A stretch of 64,000 bases of DNA, taken from UBA2287 sp964479665 (GTDB taxonomy: Bacteria; Bacteroidota; Bacteroidia; Bacteroidales; Tenuifilaceae). This document shows positions 8,225 through 17,815 of the stretch, piece by piece. Each line of letters starts with the position of its first letter. Positions within the stretch are counted from its first letter, which is position 1. The notes under the pieces are model-generated. The model ran no database searches, was not told the origin of the DNA, and saw nothing but the letters and a program-made list of their open reading frames with translations. The DNA lies in NCBI GenBank assembly GCA_964479665.1, contig CAYZNN010000011.1, positions 1-64,000 on the forward strand. The letters are read 5' to 3'. The position numbers were made by a program, and so were the translations under genes.

Positions 8225-10393
8225 ATGCGTTGGTTACCATTCATTTTCATACTGCTTCTAACAGCCAAAGTTGCTGCTCAAAACTGGAACTTGGTTTATG
8301 CCAAGGAAACCGAAGCTGAGATTCTGCTGGGTGAAAAGCAGTACGAAAAGGCCGCTCAAAAATTTAAGGAAGCGCTAAAGGTTATTCCCCAAAGTGCAAG
8401 CCTAATGTATAAAGTAGGTTTTTGCTACTTACTAACCGACGATAAAAAGTCTGAAGCCATTGAATTTCTAGAGAATGCAGCTAATAATGCTTCACCTGAA
8501 TTCGACCCGCGCTCAATAAAGGAGACTAAAGCGCCCATGGTGGCCCATTACCATTTAGGCCGCGCCTACCAAATGGTTAACAAGCTCGACTTGGCCATTG
8601 AACAGTACGAAATATACAGGCAATCGCTGAAGCCAAACGATTCTTTTATTTCAACGGTCGACTTACGCATTGCTTCGTGTAAACGTGCAAATGAAGCGAT
8701 TGGTAATACCATTACATTTCGAAGCACGAACCTGGGTGATGCAATAAATAATTCGGGGTCCAATTTCAATGCGGTTTTTTCAGACGATGGCAATACTATG
8801 GCATACACAACGCTTGGCCGAAAGGGATACGAGGTTTTTGTATCGAAAAAAATAGATGGCGCTTGGGGAAAACCAACTAATATAACCAAGCAACTGGCAG
8901 CTAATGTAAAAACAAGCAGCCTCAGTGCATCCGGAAATGAACTTTACTTAGTTGACGACTTCGACCCGAATAGTGATATTTATGTTTCGACCCTACTGGG
9001 TAAGAAGTGGATTAAAGCCGACCGGCTTCCAAAAAACATTAACACCAAGCATGGTGAAACCCATGCTACCGTTTCGAAGGATGGGAATACGCTTTATTTT
9101 GTTAGCAACCGACCCGGTGGGGTGGGTGGGCTGGATATATACAAAGTTGAGCGCAATGCTAAGGGTAAATGGGGAAAACCCCAGATATTAAGTTCAAATG
9201 TGAATACACCCTTCAACGAGGATACCCCGTTCCTTTCGGCCGACCAACGTTTTCTTTTTTTCAGCTCCGAGGGTCACAATAGCATTGGTGGATACGATAT
9301 TTTTTATATCGATTTAAAGGGTAACGGAAGCCCTGTTAACTTAGGCTACCCAATAAATACAACAGCCGATAATACTTTCTTCTTTCCTGGGCTAAAGGCC
9401 AATACGGGCTACTTGGCTATGCACAATGAAGGCAGCTTGGGGGCCAACGATATTTACTTTGTTGAGATTTTACCTCAGGTTACCCTTATGGCATCTATTG
9501 CTGGTTCACCCAGGGCCGAAGGCCCAATTTCAGTAAGTATTCAGAACCGAAATGAAAATCGTACGGAGAAGGAATTGCAATTGGAATCCAATCAACTACA
9601 GTTCGAACACAAGTTGCTGCCGGGTATTTATCAAATTTCATTAAACGCCGAAGGTTTTCAAACATTTTCAACAACCATAAATATTCCCGATGATTACAGT
9701 AAGCCCGATTTTAGGGTAGAGCTACCCCTAAAAGCAATTGAAAAACCAGCACTAATTGCTACTGTTACTGAACCTGCTGTAGTTTCTGAGCCTATAGTTA
9801 GTAAACCAGAACCCAAACCAATTGAGGAGCCAAAGCCCAGTACTTCTGCCAAACCATTACCTGCCCCTGAAAAAAAGCCCAAGACCAAAGAGGTTGAGCG
9901 AATTATTCCTAAGCCAGAAATAAAGACAGAAGTTCCCAGAATTGCACAAACAACTCCATTGGTTAGCTCAGCTTCGGTTTTTACTGTTCAAATAATGGCT
10001 CTTCGTAACCCTGTCGCCAGAGAAAGCATTCCCAATGTGCCCAATTTGAACATTGTTGCTGGTTCCGATGGTTACTATCGTTATGTGGTAGGTAAAACCC
10101 AGAGCCGCGAAGAGGCTGCATTATTGCAGCAACAGCTAATACAGCAGGGATACAAGGATGCGTTTATAAGAGTTTACCCAACAACCGGGAAATACACCCT
10201 GCAGATAATGGCGCTGAAAAATCCTGTTGGCAATGAATATTTTGCCAATATTGGTAATGTTTCAGTTGAACTTGGCGACGATAATTTGTACCGTTACTTT
10301 GCTGGAGAATTCGACACAGTAGAGCAAGCCAAAGTTGAAATGGCTCGCATTCTGAAATTAGGCTACAAAGAAATATTGATCAGAAGCCGCTAG
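8225..10393 (+). CDS. PorE-like protein: TPR, PD40 propeller, two SPOR domains
   Basis: This 722-residue protein starts with a Sec signal peptide (about 1-18, cut after VAA). TPR-like helices follow (about 20-160, with EKAAQKFKEALKVIP), then a WD40-like/PD40 beta-propeller (about 165-415, repeats such as GNTLYFVSNRPGG and GGYDIFYIDL), a small carboxypeptidase-regulatory-like domain (about 420-500), a Pro/Lys/Glu-rich linker (505-580), and two C-terminal SPOR domains (about 585-650 and 655-722, both starting with QIMAL-NPV). The first four parts match the T9SS protein PorE, but PorE ends in an OmpA-type peptidoglycan-binding domain; here SPOR domains, which bind denuded glycan strands, take its place. 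Its 3' end overlaps the convergent T9SS substrate by 4 bases. A link to type IX secretion is inferred from architecture. Confidence 0.8.
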   Translation: MRWLPFIFILLLTAKVAAQNWNLVYAKETEAEILLGEKQYEKAAQKFKEALKVIPQSASLMYKVGFCYLLTDDKKSEAIEFLENAANNASPEFDPRSIKETKAPMVAHYHLGRAYQMVNKLDLAIEQYEIYRQSLKPNDSFISTVDLRIASCKRANEAIGNTITFRSTNLGDAINNSGSNFNAVFSDDGNTMAYTTLGRKGYEVFVSKKIDGAWGKPTNITKQLAANVKTSSLSASGNELYLVDDFDPNSDIYVSTLLGKKWIKADRLPKNINTKHGETHATVSKDGNTLYFVSNRPGGVGGLDIYKVERNAKGKWGKPQILSSNVNTPFNEDTPFLSADQRFLFFSSEGHNSIGGYDIFYIDLKGNGSPVNLGYPINTTADNTFFFPGLKANTGYLAMHNEGSLGANDIYFVEILPQVTLMASIAGSPRAEGPISVSIQNRNENRTEKELQLESNQLQFEHKLLPGIYQISLNAEGFQTFSTTINIPDDYSKPDFRVELPLKAIEKPALIATVTEPAVVSEPIVSKPEPKPIEEPKPSTSAKPLPAPEKKPKTKEVERIIPKPEIKTEVPRIAQTTPLVSSASVFTVQIMALRNPVARESIPNVPNLNIVAGSDGYYRYVVGKTQSREEAALLQQQLIQQGYKDAFIRVYPTTGKYTLQIMALKNPVGNEYFANIGNVSVELGDDNLYRYFAGEFDTVEQAKVEMARILKLGYKEILIRSR

Positions 10394-11847
10394 TTGCCTC
10401 TAAAAAGATACATGAAGCCCTTATAGGGTCCGCCTTGGAATTTTTTACCATCCCATCCCACAGCCTCAATTACGTAATAGTAAACGCCTTCGGGTGCATT
10501 GGCATTGGTAATCTCAACTTTCCCATCCCATCCTTCCCAATCTCTGGGATCGCCTGTATATGAGTATACCCTTTTACCCCACCGGTTGTGAATGTGAATT
10601 GTAAAGTAGGCCATCGATTTCAGATTTTCATCGGGCTCCTTAATTACAAAAAAATCGTTTTGGCCATCGTCGTTGGGTGAAAAAACGTTAGGGACACCCT
10701 CAATTTTTAGTTCCGATTTGGCAACCCTGATGAACCTCTGACCATCGTCGGGGATGCTATAACTGTAGGTACAGCCAGCGGTTTGGTTTTTGGCACGATG
10801 CACCACCAGGTAGTTACCGGGTACAAAAAGTTGTTTTTCGGGGGATAAGTATAGAGAGGTTGCCGACGCTGTAGGAGTATGCTTTGAGCTATCGGCCCAT
10901 ATTTTCTCCATTAAAACTGGCCCATTGTTCTCGTTTTTTCGGTACACATAGGTGTAAAGCGAATCGATTTTAACGTTAGCCAATATGTTAATTCCAATCC
11001 GAAGTTCGAGCAACGCTTCATATTCCTTGCTTTTATCGAAAGTTACCCACTCGTTATTATCATCCATAATTTCAATAATAACCTCATCCTTAATTGCTTT
11101 TGCAATAATGGTTGGTGTTTCGGCCGAGAAGGATTTGCCAAACAGGCTTATAATGTCTAATTTGTAAGAAGCATCGTACAGAGGAGCAGGATCCGAAACT
11201 GAAATGGATAGTGAGTTTGTGCTGGGTAAAGCTATTAATGAGTTGGGAGTACTCCATGTAGCGTTCTGGAAGTAGTTTTTTCCCAATTCGTTTTTGGGAG
11301 GGTGAGTGGTTTCGCTTAGGTCGTAGTATGTAAAATAGTCGTTCTCAATAGTATATCGGTCGGGAACCGATAGGGCCTCGAGGTACAAGAAATCGCACTG
11401 ATTGTCGATAAAAATATCGCTAATTACCACTTTGTCCTCAAAAAGCCAGGTGGTATAGGTTTCAACCACATTATCCGCATCGCGGGTAATTACAACCCTG
11501 TAGCCTCCAGTAGTCAAATTTTCTTGAAGTGAAGAATTTAAACCCGTTTGGGTTAAAAACAGCTGAAATCGGTTGGCGGGTAAAATAGATGGTGATGGGT
11601 TGTATTTGTACCACTGAAAGGTTGAGGTAGAACCATCGGAAAATTGAGCGCTTAGTTTTCCTATGTTTGATTGGGAGGGGCTGGCAAAGTAAACAAAAAT
11701 TGAATCCTGAGGTGCGTTACCAAGGTACTGGGTAATGCCTGCCCAATTGCGACCGGGAGCATGTAATTGACCAAATGCCTGAGGTCCAAAGGAAAGAATC
11801 CCAATGGCAATTATAAACGTTTGGGCGGTAGTTAAAAGAAATCTCAT
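10390..11847 (-). CDS. T9SS type-B sorting domain surface protein
   Basis: This 485-residue protein has a signal peptide (about 1-26, ending QAFGQ) and a long region without a recognised domain, rich in beta-type residues. The last 95 residues are a gliding-motility-associated C-terminal (type-B) sorting domain: VPNVFSPNDDGQNDFF, then HNRWGKRVYSY, WEGWDGK, APEGVYYYVI and GFMYLFR. Proteins with this tail are carried over the outer membrane by the type IX system and then attached or released. What the passenger part does is not visible. The gene is monocistronic, convergent with the PorE-like gene, with the two stop codons overlapping. Confidence 0.88.
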   Translation of the reverse strand: MRFLLTTAQTFIIAIGILSFGPQAFGQLHAPGRNWAGITQYLGNAPQDSIFVYFASPSQSNIGKLSAQFSDGSTSTFQWYKYNPSPSILPANRFQLFLTQTGLNSSLQENLTTGGYRVVITRDADNVVETYTTWLFEDKVVISDIFIDNQCDFLYLEALSVPDRYTIENDYFTYYDLSETTHPPKNELGKNYFQNATWSTPNSLIALPSTNSLSISVSDPAPLYDASYKLDIISLFGKSFSAETPTIIAKAIKDEVIIEIMDDNNEWVTFDKSKEYEALLELRIGINILANVKIDSLYTYVYRKNENNGPVLMEKIWADSSKHTPTASATSLYLSPEKQLFVPGNYLVVHRAKNQTAGCTYSYSIPDDGQRFIRVAKSELKIEGVPNVFSPNDDGQNDFFVIKEPDENLKSMAYFTIHIHNRWGKRVYSYTGDPRDWEGWDGKVEITNANAPEGVYYYVIEAVGWDGKKFQGGPYKGFMYLFRGN

Positions 11848-11988
11848 GCGGTTTTAATGAGCCACAATATTACGAAAATTTGACGGAATTATTGTTTATT
11901 CCTGCCCTGTTTGCGTAACATAAAGAAAGTCGATACTTAAACTTATTAACAAACATCCAAAACGTTCCAAAACGTCTTTTTTGAATGC

Positions 11989-14334
11989 ATGGCTAACAGT
12001 ACCTTTGTTGCCTTAATTCATTTTTTGTTTGTGGAATATTTAGAGGGCTTAAGCAAGGTACAACGCGAGGCGGTAATTACCACCGAGGGTCCTTCGCTTA
12101 TCATTGCTGGTGCTGGGTCGGGTAAAACCCGTGTTCTTACCTTTCGCATTGCTCACCTGCTCAAGCAGGGAGTGCAACCCTGGAGCATACTGGCGCTCAC
12201 ATTCACCAATAAGGCAGCAAATGAAATGAAGGAGCGTATTGCCCGCGTGGTTGGCAATTCAATAGCGAGTAGCCTTTGGATGGGAACATTTCACTCCATG
12301 TTTCTGAAAATTCTGAGGCTTGAGGCCCATAGGTTGGGCTACTCGCAAAATTTTACCATTTACGATACAAGCGACACTAAAAGTTTGCTAACGAAAGTTA
12401 TAAAGGATCTGCGGCTCGACCCACAGGTGTACAAACCCTCCGAGGTTTATAATCGCATATCGTCAGCTAAAAACAATCTCATTACCCCACAGGCTTACGC
12501 CTCAAATGCTGCGCTTGTAGGCTACGACAGGCAAACCCGCAAGCCCGAAATTCACAGAATATACGCCCATTACGCACAACGCTGTCTTAAAGCGGCAGCT
12601 ATGGACTTTGACGATTTGCTGCTGAATATCAATATTTTATTTCTCAATTTCCCTGAGGTATTGGCAAAGTACCAAAGTAAGTTTAAATATATTTTGGTGG
12701 ATGAGTACCAGGATACCAATTACAGCCAGTATATTATTGTTAAAAAGTTGGCTGCCCAGCACCACAATGTTTGTGTTGTAGGCGACGATGCGCAGAGCAT
12801 ATATGCGTTTCGTGGTGCCAAAATCGAAAATATTCTGAATTTCAAAAACGATTACTCCAACTTCAATCTGTTCAAGCTGGAGCAGAACTACCGTTCAACG
12901 CAAACCATTGTGAATGCAGCCAATAGCGTTATTGCTCATAATGCCAAGCAGTTGCAAAAGGTGTCGTTTTCGGCCAAGGAGGTTGGCGAACGGGTAAAGG
13001 TTATTAGGGCCTATACCGATCAGGAGGAGGGTTTCATGGTGGCATCTGCCATTTCGGACATTACCAATCGAGAGCATGTTCTCTTTAACCAAGTAGCTAT
13101 TCTGTATAGAACTAATTCCCAATCGCGAATTTTTGAGGAAGCCCTTCGCAAACGGAATATTCCCTACCGAATATATGCAGGGCACTCATTCTACGAACGT
13201 AAGGAAATTAAGGATGTGTTGGCATATTTCCGTTTAACTGCAAACCCCAACGACGACGAAGCGTTCCGCCGCATTGTGAATTTTCCTGCAAGAGGTATTG
13301 GCGACACAACAATGGAACGCATTGATGCTGCCGCTAACGAGTTAGGGGTGAGCATTTGGTCAACCCTCGAAAAGGTTCCGCCCGAAACTTTAGGGATTAA
13401 AACCGGAATTGCCCGTAAAATATCCGACTTTATGGAGCAGATTCGTGGTTTTGCCACCCTTGTATTCAGCGCTGGTGCCTATGAAGCAGCGAACAGCATT
13501 GTACTTTCAACCGGATTGCTCAAGGAGTTTCGTTCCGATGGCACCAATGAGGGTATTAGCCGTCTTCAGAATATTGAGGAACTGCTCAATGGCATTCGGG
13601 AGTTTGTTGAAAACCAGAAGGAAGAGGGTGTTTCGGAAACCCCAACCCTTGCGGATTATCTCGAAACCGTTTCGCTTTTAACCGATGCCGATAAGGACAA
13701 GCCCGAGGACCGCAATAAGGTTTCGCTCATGACGGTCCATTCAGCAAAGGGTTTGGAGTTCGATTATGTGTTCCTAACCGGAATGGAAGAGGAACTATTC
13801 CCCTCGAGCATGGCATTCAATTCGCCCGAAGAGTTAGAAGAGGAGCGCAGGCTATTCTATGTCGGGCTAACCCGCGCTGCTGTAATGGCCACCATTTCTT
13901 TTGCTCAAATGCGATTCAAATGGGGCAATGTTAAGAATTCTAACCCCAGCCGTTTTATAAAAGAAATTCATCCCGAATACATAGAGCAGCCTGTTGAGGT
14001 TGGCACAAACATCGATAGCCATTCCAGTGGCAACTCGTTAAATTTTGGAAAACCGGTTCAGAACTCGGCAACGGGTACTTATTCAGGTTCAAACTTTTCT
14101 AATCCTTTCCGAAAGTACTCGTCAACTCCAAAGCAAACAGCTGAAAGCAGAGAGGTTGTGAGTCATGGCGACCTACAGCCCGGAACAAAAGTTGCCCACG
14201 AACGATTTGGCGAGGGAGTGGTAGTAAGCCTCGAAAGCAATGGGGGCGATACCAAAGCCATTGTCGAGTTTAAATCGGCAGGACAAAAGACACTTCTACT
14301 CAAATATGCCAGACTGAGGGTTCTGAAGCATTAA
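11989..14334 (+). CDS. pcrA: UvrD/PcrA-type superfamily 1 DNA helicase
   Basis: All SF1A helicase motifs are present: Q motif LSKVQREAV, Walker A AGAGSGKTRV, Ia TFTNKAANEMKERI, II (Walker B) VDEYQDTN, III VGDDAQSIYAFRGA, IV LEQNYRST, V MTVHSAKGLEFDYVF and VI EERRLFYVGLTRA. The C-terminus (about 715-780) carries the Tudor-like fold seen in PcrA (GTKVAHERFGEGVV), which contacts RNA polymerase. The enzyme unwinds DNA 3'-5' in nucleotide excision repair and clears recombination or replication blocks. Length 781 residues is typical. The ATG at 11989 gives a 14-residue hydrophobic lead; GTG at 12031 (VEYLEGLSKV) fits family starts better, so the true start is open. Confidence 0.95.
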   Translation: MANSTFVALIHFLFVEYLEGLSKVQREAVITTEGPSLIIAGAGSGKTRVLTFRIAHLLKQGVQPWSILALTFTNKAANEMKERIARVVGNSIASSLWMGTFHSMFLKILRLEAHRLGYSQNFTIYDTSDTKSLLTKVIKDLRLDPQVYKPSEVYNRISSAKNNLITPQAYASNAALVGYDRQTRKPEIHRIYAHYAQRCLKAAAMDFDDLLLNINILFLNFPEVLAKYQSKFKYILVDEYQDTNYSQYIIVKKLAAQHHNVCVVGDDAQSIYAFRGAKIENILNFKNDYSNFNLFKLEQNYRSTQTIVNAANSVIAHNAKQLQKVSFSAKEVGERVKVIRAYTDQEEGFMVASAISDITNREHVLFNQVAILYRTNSQSRIFEEALRKRNIPYRIYAGHSFYERKEIKDVLAYFRLTANPNDDEAFRRIVNFPARGIGDTTMERIDAAANELGVSIWSTLEKVPPETLGIKTGIARKISDFMEQIRGFATLVFSAGAYEAANSIVLSTGLLKEFRSDGTNEGISRLQNIEELLNGIREFVENQKEEGVSETPTLADYLETVSLLTDADKDKPEDRNKVSLMTVHSAKGLEFDYVFLTGMEEELFPSSMAFNSPEELEEERRLFYVGLTRAAVMATISFAQMRFKWGNVKNSNPSRFIKEIHPEYIEQPVEVGTNIDSHSSGNSLNFGKPVQNSATGTYSGSNFSNPFRKYSSTPKQTAESREVVSHGDLQPGTKVAHERFGEGVVVSLESNGGDTKAIVEFKSAGQKTLLLKYARLRVLKH

Positions 14335-14354
14335 CCGGGTTAAAATTGCTTTTA

Positions 14355-14386
14355 TTTGCTTTTTACCTATAAACCCATTAGTTTTG
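14355..14386 (+). promoter_or_regulatory. full consensus Bacteroidota promoter for DUF4290-murA
   Basis: TTTG at 14355-14358, a 20-base spacer and TAGTTTTG at 14379-14386 fit the phylum consensus exactly. The ATG at 14455 follows after a leader of about 60 bases. Confidence 0.75.
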
Positions 14387-14454
14387 TAATATCCAATCTA
14401 CCACACTATTTCATTTATAAGCAGTTACCTACACTTACACATTTTTTCACAAGC

Positions 14455-15057
14455 ATGGATTATAATACACAGCGAACCCACCTGGTTCTCCCCGAATACG
14501 GAAGGCATATTCAGGAAATGGTAAACTACCTTCTGACCGTTGAGGATAGGGAGGCACGAAATAAGCAGGCTTTGGCCGTAATAGCCATAATGGGCAGCAT
14601 GAACCCCCACCTGCGCGACGTAAACGATTTTAAACACAAACTTTGGGACCATTTGCATATTATGGCCAAATTTCAGCTCGACATCGATTCGCCCTACCCA
14701 AAGCCCAATGCCGAGACGCTCGACGAGAAGCCAAAGAAGGTTTCTTACCCTTCTCATGCAATGAAAATAAAGCATTATGGACAGGCCATTGAGCAAGTAA
14801 TTCTCGAAATTACCAAAATGGAAGATGGGCCACAGAAAGAATACTTCACTCAGCTGGTTGCTAACCAAATGAAAAAATCGTACCTCACATGGAATAAAGA
14901 TTCCGTTTCGGACGAGGATATTTTTCGCGATTTAACAGTGCTTAGCGCTGGGAAACTTAGCGTTTCGTCTGGGGTTAAACTTCACGAGGCTCGAGAGCGG
15001 GAGCGTGAAAAGGATTCGCATAAAATGAAAAAGAAATTTCAGGGCCGAAAGAAATAG
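14455..15057 (+). CDS. DUF4290 family protein
   Basis: This 200-residue soluble protein matches the DUF4290 family, which is confined to Bacteroidota and usually lies directly before murA, as here (14 bases apart). The start is ATG at 14455 (MDYNTQRTHLVLPEYGR); an open stretch upstream covers the promoter and is not coding. The body is alpha-helical in appearance with conserved EYGRHIQ and a Lys/Arg-rich C-terminus that may bind nucleic acid or an acidic partner. Its function is unknown; fixed linkage to murA suggests a role in or with peptidoglycan synthesis. Confidence 0.85.
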   Translation: MDYNTQRTHLVLPEYGRHIQEMVNYLLTVEDREARNKQALAVIAIMGSMNPHLRDVNDFKHKLWDHLHIMAKFQLDIDSPYPKPNAETLDEKPKKVSYPSHAMKIKHYGQAIEQVILEITKMEDGPQKEYFTQLVANQMKKSYLTWNKDSVSDEDIFRDLTVLSAGKLSVSSGVKLHEAREREREKDSHKMKKKFQGRKK

Positions 15058-15071
15058 TTCATTCAAAAAAT

Positions 15072-16379
15072 ATGGCAGTATTCGAAATAATTGGTGGTAG
15101 CAAACTCCGTGGCGACCTGTACCCACAGGGGGCCAAAAACGAAGCGCTTCAAATTCTCAGCGCAGTATTACTTACTCCCGAGAAGGTTACAATTAGGAAC
15201 ATCCCCAATATTCTCGATGTAAATAAACTCATTGAACTTCTCGGCAATATGGGTGTTGAGGTTAATCGCGAATCGGAATCGGTATGCAGCTTCAGAGCCA
15301 AGGAGATTAACCTGAATTACCTTAAAACCGAAGAGTTTAAAAATAAGGCAGCTGCCCTGCGTGGCTCAATAATGGTGGTTGGCCCGCTACTCGCTCGTTA
15401 TGGCGTAGGTTACATTCCTCGCCCAGGGGGCGATAAAATTGGTCGCCGCCGTCTCGATACCCATTTCATTGGCTTTCAAAATTTGGGAGCCACTTTCCAT
15501 TTCGATCCCAAGGAAAGTTTTTTTGAGGTTCGGGGCGATAAACTCAGGGGGACCTACATGCTTCTCGACGAAGCTTCGGTTACCGGAACCGCCAACATTG
15601 TTATGGCAGCCGTTCTTACTCCTGGCACCACAACCATATTCAACGCAGCCTGCGAACCCTATCTGCAGCAACTTTGTAAAATGCTGGTTCGGATGGGTGC
15701 CAAAATTTCGGGCATCGGTTCGAATCTGCTTACCATCGAAGGGGTAACATCGCTTCACGGATGTGAACATACCATCCTTCCGGATATGATTGAAGTGGGA
15801 TCCTTCATTGGTCTCGCAGTCCTTACCCACAGCAGTATTACCATTAAAAATGTTTCGTACAACGATTTGGGAATCATCCCCGATGCGTTCCGCAGAATGG
15901 GAATTAAAATGGAACGTATAGGCGACGATATACATATTCCCAGTCAGGATGGGTATGAAATAGAAACATTTATCGATGGCTCCATAATGACCATTGCCGA
16001 TGCTCCCTGGCCCGGTCTTACCCCCGACCTGCTTAGCGTGTTTGTTGTGGTTGCCACACAGGCTAAAGGTTCTGTGCTCATTCACCAAAAAATGTTCGAA
16101 AGCCGGCTGTTCTTTGTCGATAAACTTATCGATATGGGTGCCCAAATTATACTTTGCGATCCACATAGGGCAGTTATTATTGGCCACAACCATCAGTTGC
16201 GCTTACGAGCAACCAACATGGTTTCGCCCGATATACGCGCCGGTGTTGCCCTGCTCATTGCAGCCCTCTCTGCCGAAGGGAAGAGCACCATTCAGAACAT
16301 TGAGCAGATTGAAAGGGGCTACCAGAATATCGATACCCGACTCAATGCCATTGGTGCTCAGATTCGAAGGGTGAATTAG
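15072..16379 (+). CDS. murA: UDP-N-acetylglucosamine 1-carboxyvinyltransferase MurA
   Basis: MurA transfers enolpyruvate from phosphoenolpyruvate to UDP-GlcNAc, the first committed step of peptidoglycan synthesis in the cytoplasm. The 435-residue length and the motifs GGSKLRGDLYPQGAKNEALQ (N-terminal substrate loop), RGSIMVVGPLLARYG and the closing RGYQNIDTRL are typical. The catalytic loop reads RPGGDKIGRRRLD, with Asp121 where the E. coli enzyme has Cys115 (PGGCAIG). Asp at this place is known in naturally fosfomycin-resistant MurA enzymes, because the drug alkylates the Cys. It forms an operon with the DUF4290 gene and ends at a stem-loop terminator. Confidence 0.96.
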   Translation: MAVFEIIGGSKLRGDLYPQGAKNEALQILSAVLLTPEKVTIRNIPNILDVNKLIELLGNMGVEVNRESESVCSFRAKEINLNYLKTEEFKNKAAALRGSIMVVGPLLARYGVGYIPRPGGDKIGRRRLDTHFIGFQNLGATFHFDPKESFFEVRGDKLRGTYMLLDEASVTGTANIVMAAVLTPGTTTIFNAACEPYLQQLCKMLVRMGAKISGIGSNLLTIEGVTSLHGCEHTILPDMIEVGSFIGLAVLTHSSITIKNVSYNDLGIIPDAFRRMGIKMERIGDDIHIPSQDGYEIETFIDGSIMTIADAPWPGLTPDLLSVFVVVATQAKGSVLIHQKMFESRLFFVDKLIDMGAQIILCDPHRAVIIGHNHQLRLRATNMVSPDIRAGVALLIAALSAEGKSTIQNIEQIERGYQNIDTRLNAIGAQIRRVN

Positions 16380-16407
16380 ACGATTGCGATGTTTTTTTAA
16401 AAATACT

Positions 16408-16429
16408 AGGCCTTATTCAAGGCCTTTTC
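16408..16429 (+). terminator. terminator after murA
   Basis: Stem AGGCCTT / AAGGCCT with a short loop and a T-rich tail, about 30 bases after the murA stop. Confidence 0.75.
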
Positions 16430-16727
16430 TTATTACAATGTTCCAATTAAAACTCTAAGAATTTTCAAAAACCTCCAATAGTTATTTTCGTCAAAGTCAC
16501 CATTATTTTAAGAACAAACAAGTCACTCAAGGCTATTTTTTCATACTATTAAAAATCTTCAATGGCATATGGGTACCTCTAAAAACTACCTTTTTTTTGA
16601 TGCTGTGATTTGACACAAATGCAATTATCGGTTTTCTAAAACTAAATTTTACCCCCCCCTCTCCTCGTTTTTTATTGACTTAATAGTTTGAACATTAACG
16701 GTTTGTTGGTTTGGCAATAGGGCATAC
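16430..16727. other. intergenic, no gene seen
   Basis: About 300 AT-rich bases between the murA terminator and the transposase stop. A run of eight C lies at about 16650. No coding frame, RNA or clear repeat is supported; the left end of the insertion sequence probably falls within it, but no terminal repeat was identified. Confidence 0.5.
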
Positions 16728-17806
16728 CTACCCCATGCTCACCTCAATTTTGAGCTGAACGCAACGGCAAATATTATACGCCAGGTTCATCATCCCTACC
16801 TTAGCTTTTGCCCTGGCAATACCAATAGTTCGAACAAATGGGCCATGCATGCCGTATTCAACAAACCCCAAGATGTGTTCTACACGCACCCTCGTTCTTG
16901 ATTTTTCTTTATTGCTTGCTCTTTGTTCCCCTGTTAATGGTTTGTTCCTATTTCCTTTCTCGTGAACTCTATTGATATCCTTTTTCTTTTTGTAGATTTC
17001 GTCCTGGCCTTCACCGGTGTATGCGCTGTCGGCGTAAAGTGGCTTCCCCTCATCCTTTTCCGCCAGTAGGTCTTCAACAGCCTGCGAATCATGCACAGAG
17101 GCATCGGTAACCTTGTACTTTTCGATTAGTTTAGTCTTTGTGCCTGCCTTAACATGGTTTTTATAGCCACAGTAGGGGATGTTGTTTTTTTTGTCCAACG
17201 GGCATCAACATCCTTTTGGCAAAGCTTGTGGGGCTTTTCCTTCCAGGGTCCAGGGGCTGTTTTGGTTCCCTTTATGTGCTTGTTTTCATCACGGGTGCTC
17301 CTTTGACGGGGCGTTTCCACAAAGCTTGCATCTACCATTTTGCCTTCATGGGCCAATACGCCCAATGCGTCAAGGGATGTATTAAACGTTTCAAACAGGC
17401 TTTCAATACCCCCTTTTTCTATGAGTTGCTCCCTAAATGCCCAGAATGTTTTGCTGGCGGGCACTTTATCGCTTTTTTTATTCCAAGAAACCTTTTAAAA
17501 CGAGCTCTGTCGGCTACCGGGTATTCCAATTGATCATCTGAAAGGTTGTACAGGCTTTGTATTAACAAAGCTTTAAACATCATGATCTTATCGAAAGGCG
17601 GTCGACCTCCCTTTGAAACATCCCTGCCCTCGTTGCTAAAAGCCTCATTTAAAGGCCCATCAAATATTTTCTGGTCAACATATTCACTTAGCGTTTCCGG
17701 TGGAACGCCAAGTTTAGACCGCATTTCCATTAAAAAATGGTCATCAAATAGCCCGGGGGGATTGATGTTTTTCCTGATGTTAAAATTTTTGCCTGAAGTT
17801 AAGCAT
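16728..17806 (-). pseudogene. IS5-family transposase, frameshifted
   Basis: Three frames make one DDE transposase of the IS5 type. The first (17730-17419) has GGRPPFDKIMMFKALLIQ and LSDDQLEY; the second (17464-17126) has KTFWAFREQLI and the first catalytic Asp in GKMVDASFVETP; the third (17198-16728) has the second Asp in YADSAYTG and the Glu in VRVEHILGFVEYG. Both joins lie on A-runs (seven A near 17480, eight A near 17190), and at each a -1 slip restores the frame. The frame is open upstream of the ATG at 17730, and an ATG at 17806 may be the original start if one further indel is allowed. It is either decayed or misread at homopolymers. No terminal repeats were found. Confidence 0.85.
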
Positions 17807-17815
17807 TTTAACTAA

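Noticed and set aside
15387..16193. 268-codon open frame on the minus strand inside murA
   Set aside because: It lies wholly opposite a clear murA and has no recognisable motifs; it is an antisense shadow.
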